Source: a virus
IMG/VR virus record: IMGVR_UViG_3300003321_000579
Coordinates: 1 to 36,066 of that record
DNA: 36,066 nucleotides
Strand: one strand, 5' to 3'
Part shown: positions 1-7,530 of the stretch, one piece after another
How positions within the stretch are numbered: the stretch's first letter is position 1
How the letters are laid out: every line of letters begins with the position of its first letter
Program-made: the position numbers and the translations under genes
The notes under the pieces: model-generated
Told to the model about the DNA's origin: nothing
Database searches by the model: none
The model's input: the letters and a program-made list of their open reading frames with translations, nothing else

Positions 1-464
1 GGCGCGCAGACAATTTCGCGAAACTCGGACCGGGGGGGGGCTCGCCGGGCTTTTGGGGCTCGAAGTTGGCGGTAACTCCCTGAGACGCCTCGACGTTAGC
101 CCGCCCTCGCGCACAGGGCGCGCCACGTCGCGCCGCTGGCGTCTCGATGGGGGGTTAGGAGGGGGGTAGTTGGGTACGCCGGCGGCAAGGGCGGGAGCCT
201 TTCGTCGTTTTTAAAGCGAGCCAGGGGGGTTCGCCAGTGTGCTGCCCGCCCTACGCTCCTGCGCCAGGGTTTGTGAGAGCTGGGCGCGGCGCACAACCCC
301 TCGCCGGCCAGCTTGGAATTAGATGGCGGATAATCCATTTCGTTTCTCGGTCCGGCCGTAAAAAAAGCCCTAATCGCTCGGCTCAGGCTAAAGCTGAGGA
401 TGCGAAAAGGGCGTCACGAGCGCCGAACGCGCACCGAGGCCGGGGTGGGCCGATAAAGTTTTGG
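1..464. other. Gene-poor left end with clustered G runs
   Basis: No ORF here has a convincing start, ribosome site or familiar sequence. The + strand carries nine consecutive G at 32-40, GGGG near 55, six G at 149-154, six G at 161-166, GGG at 172-174 and six G at 224-229. A GC-rich non-coding block upstream of terS, downstream of an HNH gene if the ends are joined, is where cohesive-end phages keep cos. That role is inference; no cohesive sequence can be proven from one strand. Confidence 0.5.
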
Positions 465-499
465 AAGCCGTAGAGTTGGCGCTCTACGGCTTTCTTTTG
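465..499 (+). terminator. Strong intrinsic terminator
   Basis: An 11-bp perfect stem (AAGCCGTAGAG at 465-475, CTCTACGGCTT at 482-492) closes a TTGGCG loop and runs into TTTCTTTT. This is a textbook rho-independent terminator for + strand transcription. If the molecule is circular or circularised, it would stop transcripts coming from the right-end HNH/holin/collagen-like block before they reach the reverse DUF3489 gene. Confidence 0.85.
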
Positions 500-537
500 A
501 GTGCCGCGTCGGTCGTGTCTACTCGATCACTTCTTCG

Positions 538-577
538 GTTGACACAACGCGCCCAGCGTCAACTTCAGTTGACACAA
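538..577. repeat. Paired GTTGACACAA repeats with an inverted copy
   Basis: GTTGACACAA occurs at 538-547 and again at 568-577, 30 nt apart. Between them, GTCAACT (558-564) and AGTTGAC (567-573) form a palindrome with a TC centre that overlaps the stop codon of the reverse gene ending at 565. Both copies contain TTGACA, but no good -10 box lies 16-19 nt downstream of either. A protein-binding site is more likely than a promoter. Function unknown. Confidence 0.45.
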
Positions 578-876
578 TTGGCTGCCTGTCCAAGCGAGTA
601 AACGCGCTCGCCGGCTTCGTTCTTGGCGCTGGCGGCCACCATACCCTTCTTCTTCAGCGTGCCGGCGATGAACCCGCGCACGCTGTGCGCCTGCCATCCG
701 GTGGCCTTCATGATCTCGGCGAGCGTCGCACCACCGTCCCGGCGCATCAGCTCCACCACCTCGTCGAATTTTGTCAGGCGTGCGCTCGCGGGCTTCTTGG
801 CTGGGGCGCTCGCGGGCTTCCGCTCCTTCTTCTTGGCTGCGGCCAGGCCCTGGCCCTTTTTTCTGGTATTTTTCAT
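565..876 (-). CDS. DUF3489 family small protein
   Basis: 103 residues. The first ~35 are Lys/Ala/Pro rich and probably disordered and DNA- or RNA-contacting. The rest matches the DUF3489 pattern: a FDEVVELMRRDGGATLAEI helix pair, then TGWQAHSVRGFIAG and LKKKG, ending in a GERVYSL strand. This looks like a small winged-helix fold. The start is supported by AAGGAGA about 9 nt upstream on the reverse strand. It is transcribed away from the ParB-methyltransferase gene across a shared 112-nt region with a palindrome at 900-916. DUF3489 proteins are common in alphaproteobacteria and their phages, and their role is unknown. A small DNA-binding regulator is my inference. Confidence 0.8.
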   Translation of the reverse strand: MKNTRKKGQGLAAAKKKERKPASAPAKKPASARLTKFDEVVELMRRDGGATLAEIMKATGWQAHSVRGFIAGTLKKKGMVAASAKNEAGERVYSLGQAANCVN

Positions 877-899
877 TTCGGATTCTCCTTTCGTTTCTG

Positions 900-916
900 G
901 CGCTCCTTAAGAGCGC
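900..916. promoter_or_regulatory. Palindrome between divergent genes
   Basis: GCGCTC (900-905) and GAGCGC (911-916) flank CTTAA. The site sits between the divergent DUF3489 and methyltransferase genes, so an operator is plausible. No convincing -35/-10 pair was found, and the methyltransferase start at 989 has no clear ribosome site. Confidence 0.35.
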
Positions 917-988
917 TGTCCATCGATCACTCTGCGCGCTTATGAAGTCAACCGCCCGATTTGGCAGCCCGCGGCGCGGCGTGCGATT

Positions 989-2356
989 ATGCCCCGTAAG
1001 CCTATGAAAATCGAACAGTGGCCCCTCGACCGGATCAAGCCTTACCCGCGCAACGCGAGGAAGATCCCGGAAGCCGCGGTCCTCAAGGTCGCCGAATCGA
1101 TTAAGCAGTTCGGCTGGCAGCAGCCGATCGTGGTCGATGAGAACGGCATCATCCTCGTGGGCCACGTCCGCCGCCTGGCCGCGCTCCACCTGAAGCTCGA
1201 GGTGGCGCCGGTGAAGATCGAGGACCAGCTCACAGAGACCCAGAAGCGCGCCTATCGCCTGGCGGACAATCGATCACACGAAGAGGCGACCTGGGATAAG
1301 CAGATGCTTGCCGCCGAGCTCGGCGACCTGCAGGCCCTGGATGTCGCGGCGTTCACCGCCTTTGACGCCGAGGATTTGATGGGCATCAAGGGAGTCACCG
1401 CTGCCGCCGGCGAGGACGAGCTGCCCGAGCAGGGCGCGCCAGTCACCCGTCCAGGAGACCTCTGGATGCTGGGCGGCCACCGGCTGATCTGTGGGAGCTG
1501 CACCGACGCGGCGATCGTCTCTCTGGTGCTGGGCGACATCCGGCCCGAGTTGCTGGTGACAGACCCTCCCTACGGCGTCAACCTCGAGATGGAGTGGCGC
1601 GATCGCGCCGGCCACAATTCGAAAGGCGCTGCCGCGCGTTCGTACATGCAAAAGCACGTGCGCCAACCCGGACACTCCACCACGTCGATCTCGGGAGACG
1701 ACCAGGCCGACTGGAGCGCGGCCTTCGAGCTGGTGCCAGCCCTGCGCGTCGCCTATGTATGGCATGCAACCAGCAAGACGCTCGACGTCGCCGCGGGCCT
1801 GGTCCGCATCGGCTTCGACCTCAAACAGCAGATCATCTGGCTGAAGACCGTCGCTGCCATGTCACGCCAGGCGTACCACTGGAAGCACGAGCCCTGCTGG
1901 TTCGCGGTCAAGGTCGGCCAGCGTGTCGGGTTTGTCGGGCCCAAGGACCAGACCACCGTGTGGGAGGCAGCGAGCCCTAAGCAGATCATGGCCGGCTCGA
2001 CCGAGGAGAAGTGGGATCACCCGACCCAAAAGCCGGTGGTCCTGATGGAGCGCCCGATCGCGAATCACCGCGGAGACGTCTACGAGCCTTTCGGAGGATC
2101 TGGCACCACGATCGTGGCAGCCGAAAAGCAAAACCGGCGCTGCGCCTCGACGGAGATCGAGCCGCGGTTCTGCGACATCATCGTTCGGCGCTGGCAAAAG
2201 TTCACGGGCAAAGAGGCCACGCTCGACAGCTACCTGGTGCACAAGGCGGACGGCTCGGCAGAGCGCCAGCCAGGCAGCCGGGCCACGTTCGAGCATGTGA
2301 TGCAGGGCCGCCAGCTCGAAGGCCAAGACGCGATCGCAGAGGAGACCCTGGCGTGA
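989..2356 (+). CDS. ParB-domain / N6-N4 adenine-or-cytosine DNA methyltransferase fusion
   Basis: 455 residues. Residues 7-100 are a ParB/sulfiredoxin-like N-terminal domain, with LDRIKPYPRNAR, a QQPIVVD strand and the GHVRRLAAL helix near 58-66. Residues 150-410 are a class beta amino-methyltransferase: catalytic DPPYG at 192-196 comes before HPTQKP at 344-349 and the SAM-binding FGGSGTT at 368-374. The enzyme should methylate the exocyclic amine of A or C in phage or host DNA. Phages use such orphan methyltransferases to escape host restriction or to mark DNA. No restriction partner is present. An alternative ATG lies at 1004. The gene overlaps the next one by GTGA, which suggests translational coupling to the packaging operon. 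Confidence 0.92.
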   Translation: MPRKPMKIEQWPLDRIKPYPRNARKIPEAAVLKVAESIKQFGWQQPIVVDENGIILVGHVRRLAALHLKLEVAPVKIEDQLTETQKRAYRLADNRSHEEATWDKQMLAAELGDLQALDVAAFTAFDAEDLMGIKGVTAAAGEDELPEQGAPVTRPGDLWMLGGHRLICGSCTDAAIVSLVLGDIRPELLVTDPPYGVNLEMEWRDRAGHNSKGAAARSYMQKHVRQPGHSTTSISGDDQADWSAAFELVPALRVAYVWHATSKTLDVAAGLVRIGFDLKQQIIWLKTVAAMSRQAYHWKHEPCWFAVKVGQRVGFVGPKDQTTVWEAASPKQIMAGSTEEKWDHPTQKPVVLMERPIANHRGDVYEPFGGSGTTIVAAEKQNRRCASTEIEPRFCDIIVRRWQKFTGKEATLDSYLVHKADGSAERQPGSRATFEHVMQGRQLEGQDAIAEETLA

Positions 2357-2805
2357 CAGCCCGCGAGGTGTTCGACCAGTCGAACGGAGATGTCACGCGG
2401 GCCTATTACGATGCCCTCGGCAAGCTGGGTGTCCGCGGCCGCCTGGCCGTGGCGCTGTTTCGGGCGCAGAAAACGTCAACGCGGGCCAAGCGCTATAGTC
2501 GCCGGTATCGTGGCGCTGCGTACGACGTCAAATCGTGGTCGATGGGACAATGCTGCGAGGTGCTTATGGCCCATCCGGATCTCGTTGCAGCGTGGGGGTG
2601 GAAACCAGACCCAAGCGTGCCTTTCGGTGATGCGCCCTCCTGGGTTTTGTATATCGAACTGCCGAACGGGCAAGTGTCGTTTCACTCTCCGAAGCGAGGC
2701 GCCGGCCCGGATTTCGCGGGCGAATGGGACGGCTCGCACGCGAGCGAGCGACTGATCCTGGAGTACTGCGACCAGGTGGCCACCGAACAGGGGGTGCTGT
2801 CCTAA
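2353..2805 (+). CDS. Conserved phage protein of unknown function
   Basis: 150 residues from a GTG that overlaps the previous stop (GTGA). A longer reading extends upstream to 2011 but lies inside the methyltransferase, so I chose the GTG. The N-terminal half resembles a small helical region (FDQSNGDVTRAYYDALGKLG). The C-terminal half has the recurring phage pattern SWVLYIELPNGQVSFH followed by RGAGPDFAGEWDGSHASERL. I recognise this pattern from other phages near the terminase but know no function. It ends 1 nt before terS, so it is co-transcribed with the packaging genes. Confidence 0.75.
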   Translation: MTAREVFDQSNGDVTRAYYDALGKLGVRGRLAVALFRAQKTSTRAKRYSRRYRGAAYDVKSWSMGQCCEVLMAHPDLVAAWGWKPDPSVPFGDAPSWVLYIELPNGQVSFHSPKRGAGPDFAGEWDGSHASERLILEYCDQVATEQGVLS

Positions 2806-2806
2806 G

Positions 2807-3316
2807 ATGGGCCGGCCCCCCAAGCCGAGTAAGATCAAGGCCCAGGAGGGCAACCGCGGCCGCCGCCCACTCAACTCGAAGCTCCTTCAGATGCCCTCGC
2901 GCATCCCGAAGTGTCCGAGCTGGATGCCCAAGCCAGACCGGATACACTGGCGCAAGCTATGCGCGCAGCTCGACCAGCTCGGCGTGCTCCAGACCATCGA
3001 TGAGCACATGCTCGCCTGCATGGCGAGCGCGATCGGATTCTACGTCGAAGCCAAGCGACAGTTCGATTCGCTGGACGCGTCGAAGCGCATGGTGATGAAG
3101 ACGCCTGGGGGCGCGCCAATAGTCAATCCGCTGATCGGCATCATGAATCGCCAGGCCGAGCTGATCTTCAGGATTGGAGCGGAGTTCGGCTTGACGCCGG
3201 CGGCGCGCGAACGGTTGCTGCGCGAGGACGGCGTGCAGACCGCTCGTGCGCCGTCGATCGACGAGCTGCTCGCCGGCGACCCGGAGACCTTCGAGTCGGA
3301 CGGTATGGTGCAGTGA
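2807..3316 (+). CDS. Terminase small subunit, P27 family
   Basis: 169 residues beginning MGRPPKPSKIKAQEGNRGRR, the typical basic N-terminus of P27-family small terminases. It continues with PSWMPKPDRIHWRKLCAQL and the helical DEHMLACMASAIGFYVEAKRQ, then the conserved NPLIGIMNRQAELIFRIGAEFGLTPAAR segment at about 112-140. The subunit recognises the packaging site and regulates the motor encoded next door. Length is normal for the family. The ATG follows the preceding stop directly, and the stop is 33 nt from the large-subunit start. Confidence 0.93.
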   Translation: MGRPPKPSKIKAQEGNRGRRPLNSKLLQMPSRIPKCPSWMPKPDRIHWRKLCAQLDQLGVLQTIDEHMLACMASAIGFYVEAKRQFDSLDASKRMVMKTPGGAPIVNPLIGIMNRQAELIFRIGAEFGLTPAARERLLREDGVQTARAPSIDELLAGDPETFESDGMVQ

Positions 3317-3349
3317 CCCTCACACGCGAAGCCTGGGCGCGAGCCGCCC

Positions 3350-4909
3350 TTGTTCGACCCGGTTAAAGCAACCGCGGTCTGCAGATTTTTCGAGCGGATT
3401 CTGGTGCATCCGAAGGAAAGGCTGGCGCCCTTCCTGCTGATTCCCTGGCAGCGCCAGTGGCTCCGTCAGATATTCGGCACCGTCGACGAGGAGGGCATGC
3501 GTGTCATCAAACGCGCATACCTCGAGCTGGCGAAGAAAAACGGCAAGAGCGAAATCGCAGCCGGCATCGCGCTCTATCTCCTGATAGCCGACCAAGAACC
3601 GGCCGCCGAAATCTACCTCGCGGCGACCGCCAAGGAGCAGGCCGGCATCGTGTTCCGGGTCGCTGCGGCCATGGTCGAGGCATCACCGGTGTTGCGGCGC
3701 GAGCTGAAGGTCCTCCGCTCGACAAAGCGCATCGTAAAGCGCAATGACGTGAACAGCTTCCTGGCCGCGGTCAGCGCCGACGGCGGCGTGCAGGACGGCA
3801 TCAACCCCCACGGTGTCATCATCGACGAGCTGCACCGCTGGAAGACAGGCAAGAGCCACGAGCTGCTCGACGTGTTGACCAAGTCAACCATCGCGCGCCG
3901 GCAACCGCTGATCGTCGAAATCACCACAGCGGGCTCGACGCAGGACGAGTCGCCGCTCGCCTGGCTCGAACACGAGCGCACGGTCGCGATCGCCAAGGGG
4001 CTGTTCAGCGACCCTTCGTTTCTGGGCCGGATCTACGCCGCGGACCCGGATGACGACCCGATGCTGCCGGCGACCTGGGCCAAGGCCAACCCTTCGCTCG
4101 ACATCAACGGGGGATTCCTGCGTTCGAGCGTGCTGGCGCGCGCCGCGAAGGAAGCCAAGGACATGCCCCAACTGATGCCTGGCTTCAAGCGCTATCACCT
4201 GGGCATCTGGAGCTCGACCGAAACCGAGTGGATGCCGCTCGAAGCCTGGAAGGCCTGCGGAGGTGAGCGCCGCCCGATAATAGAGCGCGCGTGTTATCTT
4301 GGACTCGATCTAAGCGAGAGAACCGACCTCACTTCCCTGGTTCTGTTGTTTCCGGACGCGGATGGCACTTTTGACGTCCTGCCGTTTTTCTGGATGGCGA
4401 AAGACCGCGTGCGAGAGCGTGAGCTAGGGGACCGGGTTCCCTATGCGACGTGGGCGTCGCAGGGATTCCTGGAGCTGACTGAGGGCGATGTTATCGATCT
4501 CCGCGACGTCAAAAGGAAGATCGCCTGGGCGGCCGATGTCTTTCAGGTCATGGCCGTCGCGTTCGACCCCGCGCATGCGCTGCAGCTCTCAATCGAGCTG
4601 ACTGAGGAGGTGGGGGTTACGTGCATTCCGGTGCCACAGCGCTATACGCACATGAGCGAGCCGACCAAGCAACTGCTCGCCATGACGCTCCAGGGCCGTT
4701 TCCGCCACGAGAATCATCCGCTCCTCAACTGGAACATGAGTTGCCTTCGGGTGCGCTCGGACGGCAACGATTCTGTTCGCCCCGTAAAGCCGAACCGATT
4801 CCAGTCCTCAAAGCGGGTGGACGGCGCGGTGGCCATGATCCTTGCACTCTCGCGAGCGATGTTCCATCGGCCCAGCGTCTACGAGACTCGCGGAATCGTG
4901 AGTGGCTGA
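3350..4909 (+). CDS. Terminase large subunit (HK97-type packaging ATPase/nuclease)
   Basis: 519 residues. The N-terminal ATPase has the Walker A-like AKKNGKSE at 61-68 and Walker B VIIDE at 156-160. The C-terminal nuclease starts with LGLDLSERTD at 318-326, and a further acidic FDP is near 405-407. The motor pumps DNA into the prohead through the portal, and the nuclease cuts concatemers at the packaging site. The frame is closed by a stop at 3314, and TTG at 3350 is the only start codon before conserved sequence begins. No strong ribosome site precedes it, so TTG initiation by coupling from terS is inferred. Confidence 0.95.
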   Translation: MFDPVKATAVCRFFERILVHPKERLAPFLLIPWQRQWLRQIFGTVDEEGMRVIKRAYLELAKKNGKSEIAAGIALYLLIADQEPAAEIYLAATAKEQAGIVFRVAAAMVEASPVLRRELKVLRSTKRIVKRNDVNSFLAAVSADGGVQDGINPHGVIIDELHRWKTGKSHELLDVLTKSTIARRQPLIVEITTAGSTQDESPLAWLEHERTVAIAKGLFSDPSFLGRIYAADPDDDPMLPATWAKANPSLDINGGFLRSSVLARAAKEAKDMPQLMPGFKRYHLGIWSSTETEWMPLEAWKACGGERRPIIERACYLGLDLSERTDLTSLVLLFPDADGTFDVLPFFWMAKDRVRERELGDRVPYATWASQGFLELTEGDVIDLRDVKRKIAWAADVFQVMAVAFDPAHALQLSIELTEEVGVTCIPVPQRYTHMSEPTKQLLAMTLQGRFRHENHPLLNWNMSCLRVRSDGNDSVRPVKPNRFQSSKRVDGAVAMILALSRAMFHRPSVYETRGIVSG

Positions 4910-4995
4910 GGCCGCCGAATCCCGTCTCTGACGCCGCGCTGTTTGCCGTGATCGGCATCGTCCTGCTGCTGCTGGTTCTCGGGCGGTGCGCGTGA
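4906..4995 (+). CDS. Possible membrane micro-ORF between terL and portal
   Basis: This frame is open across the terL-portal gap and encodes a hydrophobic segment (AALFAVIGIVLLLLVLG) ending RCA, then a stop that overlaps the portal start. The only starts are CTG at 4906 or an internal GTG at 4948, so translation is uncertain. The 15-residue hydrophobic run is unlike the surrounding coding sequence and could be a single transmembrane helix. Confidence 0.25.
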   Translation: MRPPNPVSDAALFAVIGIVLLLLVLGRCA

Positions 4996-6497
4996 TTGAG
5001 ACGCTCCGCGGTTTAGCAGGGCCTGGCTTCGGTGACATGTGGAGCCCGCCCGCGCAACGCGACCAGGTCCCATCCGCCCAGCCCGGCGCGAGCCTCGAAA
5101 ACCCGCGCACGTCGTGGGACCGAATTTTTGAGGTCGAGCGCTCTTACTCGGGCAAGAACGTCACAGAGATGAGCGCGCTCCAGAGCGCGGCGGTGTGGCG
5201 CTGCGTTGCAATCATCTCTGGAACACTGGCGCGCACGCCTTTCTCTCCATACCAGCGCATTGCGAGTGGCAAGAAGCTGGCTCGCGATCACTACCTCTGG
5301 CCGGTGTTCAACCGCGAGGCGAATCCGTTCATGTCGTCGTACCGCTGGAAGCGCTTGATGCAGACGCATACATGCATCTGGGGCAACGGCTACTCCTGGA
5401 TCGATATCAACGGCCGCGGCCAGGTACAGAACCTCTGGCCGCTGCGGCCCGACCGGATGAGGCCCAAGGTGGCCACCGGCCAGCGCGGTCAAACGACCGG
5501 AGTGATCTACGAGTACCGCACCCTGGACGGCCGGATCGAGCGGTTCGGCTCGTGGGAGATCCTGCACCTGCGCGGCCTCGAGACCGATGGCCTCGAGGGC
5601 CTAGGGCCGATCCGGAGCGCGCGGCAAAGCGTCGGCCTGCTTCAGGCCGCGGAGGAGTACGGCGGCCGCTACTTCGACCAGGGCGTACACATTGGCGGGT
5701 GGGTGTCCCATCCGCAGGCTTTGAGCAAAGAGGCCAAGAAGAACATCGCAGAGACCCTGAACGATCTCTACGGCGGGCTGCAGGGAGCGCACCGACTCGG
5801 CGTGCTCGAAGAAGGCATGCAGTACCACGCGGTGGGAATTCCGCCCGAAGACATGCAGTTCCTGCAAACCCGGCAATTCCAGGTGATCGACATAGCTCGC
5901 CTGTTCGGCGTGCCCCCACACATGGTCGCCGAGCTGAGCCGCGCGACGTTCTCCAACATCGAGCATCAAGCCATCGAGTTCAACGAGACGTGCATGGCGG
6001 ACTGGTTCGAGAATTGGAAGGCAGAATGCACCGCCCAGCTCCTCTCCGAGCGCGAGCAGGCATCGATCGAGCTGGCATGGTACACCGCCAACCTCACCCG
6101 CGGTGACAAGCTGACGCGATATCAGGCCTACAACATCGGCCGGCTGGGCGGCTGGCTGACGCCCAACATGATCCTCGAAGCCGAGGGCGAGAACCTGATC
6201 GAGGAGCCCTGGGGCGATGAGTACCTGCAACCGTTGAACGTGGTCGTCGCCGGCGAGGGCTCGCCGGACTCCGAGGACCCGGAGGTGATCGACGACGAAG
6301 AGGACCTCGTCGAGGGCGGCGGCCCGGTGCCTGGCACGTCTCCGCTGAAGCCCAAGGCCAAGCAATCGACGCCCATGCCGCCTGGCGTCGCGCCGCTCAA
6401 GCCCAAGGCGAAGAAGAGCGTACGTTACATGCTCGTTCCGATGCACGAAGGAGGAGACCATGCCCGCGATCGCGCCGCACAGCACGCCGACCAGTAA
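4986..6497 (+). CDS. Portal protein, HK97 family
   Basis: 503 residues. The protein forms the dodecameric ring at the capsid vertex through which DNA enters and to which the tail attaches. Visible family features are TEMSALQSAAVWRCVAIISG near 59-78, the MQTHTCIWGNGYSWIDI strand region, WEILHLRGLETDGLEGLGPI, and DIARLFGVPPHMVAELSRATFSNIEHQ (about 301-327). After about residue 415 the protein is acidic and then Pro/Lys rich with two similar PLKPKAK stretches, which is probably disordered. The start is GTG at 4986 (GTG at 4992 is equally possible). The last 38 nt overlap the protease gene. Confidence 0.94.
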   Translation: MRVIETLRGLAGPGFGDMWSPPAQRDQVPSAQPGASLENPRTSWDRIFEVERSYSGKNVTEMSALQSAAVWRCVAIISGTLARTPFSPYQRIASGKKLARDHYLWPVFNREANPFMSSYRWKRLMQTHTCIWGNGYSWIDINGRGQVQNLWPLRPDRMRPKVATGQRGQTTGVIYEYRTLDGRIERFGSWEILHLRGLETDGLEGLGPIRSARQSVGLLQAAEEYGGRYFDQGVHIGGWVSHPQALSKEAKKNIAETLNDLYGGLQGAHRLGVLEEGMQYHAVGIPPEDMQFLQTRQFQVIDIARLFGVPPHMVAELSRATFSNIEHQAIEFNETCMADWFENWKAECTAQLLSEREQASIELAWYTANLTRGDKLTRYQAYNIGRLGGWLTPNMILEAEGENLIEEPWGDEYLQPLNVVVAGEGSPDSEDPEVIDDEEDLVEGGGPVPGTSPLKPKAKQSTPMPPGVAPLKPKAKKSVRYMLVPMHEGGDHARDRAAQHADQ

Positions 6498-7509
6498 GGG
6501 TCCGTGGGACGGACAGGCCAATGAAAGCCGGCTGAAGCCCGACCAGTCCAAAGGCTATTACGAGAAATGCTTCGCCTGGTACGACGCCGCCGGCGACCCG
6601 ACCAAGAAGGGCACCTATAAATTCCCGCACCACGAGGTGTCTGGGGACGGCGCGATCGGCTCGGCCAACGTGAAGGCCTGCGTCGCCATCATCGGAGCGC
6701 TGAATGGCGGCCGCGGCGGCGCGAAGATTCCGGAGGCCGACCGGAAGGGCGTCCACGCCCACGCGGCCAAGCACCTCAAGGACGCCGGCGAGAACGTGCC
6801 CGAGCTGAAGAGCGAGCGCGACTATGAGAGCGCGCTCATCGCTGCCAACCTCGAGATGGTGAGGCGCGAGGCGCGCGTCGAGCGCCGCACCATTCCGGTG
6901 ATCGACCTCGAGGTCCGCGACGGCGATGGCGAAGGCGGCATGCCGATGATCTGCGGCCACGCGGCGGTGTTCAACCAGCCTGCAGACTTGGGCTACTTCA
7001 CCGAGCGCGTGGCCCCTGGCGCATTTACGCGGACAATCCCGGAGGACGATATTCGCGCGCTGGTGAACCACGACGAAAACCTCCTGCTCGGACGATCGAA
7101 GCCCGGGCGCTCGAACAACACGCTGGCGCTGGTGGAGGACTCCGTCGGCCTGGCGTTTCGGGTGGTCCCACCCGACACCCAGATGTGCCGCGACCTGATC
7201 GTATCGATGAAGCGCGGCGATATCGACCAGTGCAGCTTCGGCTTCCAGCGCCGCGCGCACACGATCACACAGGACGCCGCCGGCAACATCACGCGGACCC
7301 TGACGGACGTAAAGCTATTTGATGTCTCGGTGGTGACGTACCCTGCGTACACCCAAACCGACGCCAGCGTGCGAGCAGCTCGCGAGCTGGCAGACATCTT
7401 CGAGGAAATCCGGAGCGGCCCGGATGGAGCGGACGCCGCCGATGCAGAGGCCTGGAGTTGGGACCTCGAGCACCGGCTGCGCGAGCTCGACTTAGTCCGC
7501 GAATCCTAA
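6460..7509 (+). CDS. Prohead maturation protease, S78 (HK97 gp4) family, with N-terminal extension
   Basis: 349 residues. The start is marked by a strong GGAGG a few nt upstream, inside the portal gene. Residues ~13-117 form an extra domain (SKGPWDGQ, then KGYYEKCFAWYD, GTYKFPHHEV and AKHLKDAGE) found on some phage proteases and of unknown purpose. From ~145 it is a standard prohead protease: GHAAVFNQPAD, the catalytic His in LVNHDENLLLGR (H204) and the catalytic Ser in CSFGF (S259). It cleaves the scaffold part of the major capsid protein during head maturation. It is directly followed by the capsid gene. Confidence 0.92.
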   Translation: MPAIAPHSTPTSKGPWDGQANESRLKPDQSKGYYEKCFAWYDAAGDPTKKGTYKFPHHEVSGDGAIGSANVKACVAIIGALNGGRGGAKIPEADRKGVHAHAAKHLKDAGENVPELKSERDYESALIAANLEMVRREARVERRTIPVIDLEVRDGDGEGGMPMICGHAAVFNQPADLGYFTERVAPGAFTRTIPEDDIRALVNHDENLLLGRSKPGRSNNTLALVEDSVGLAFRVVPPDTQMCRDLIVSMKRGDIDQCSFGFQRRAHTITQDAAGNITRTLTDVKLFDVSVVTYPAYTQTDASVRAARELADIFEEIRSGPDGADAADAEAWSWDLEHRLRELDLVRES

Positions 7510-7530
7510 GCCAGGAGAGAACAACCCAAA

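Noticed and set aside
237-473. 78-residue forward ORF in the left end
   Set aside because: No ribosome site, Arg/Ala/Pro-rich composition typical of chance ORFs in GC-rich DNA, and its end runs into the terminator stem.
527-1189. 220-residue reverse ORF overlapping the DUF3489 gene and the methyltransferase start
   Set aside because: It overlaps two genes with clear families in other frames and its product is Arg/Glu-rich with no motif.
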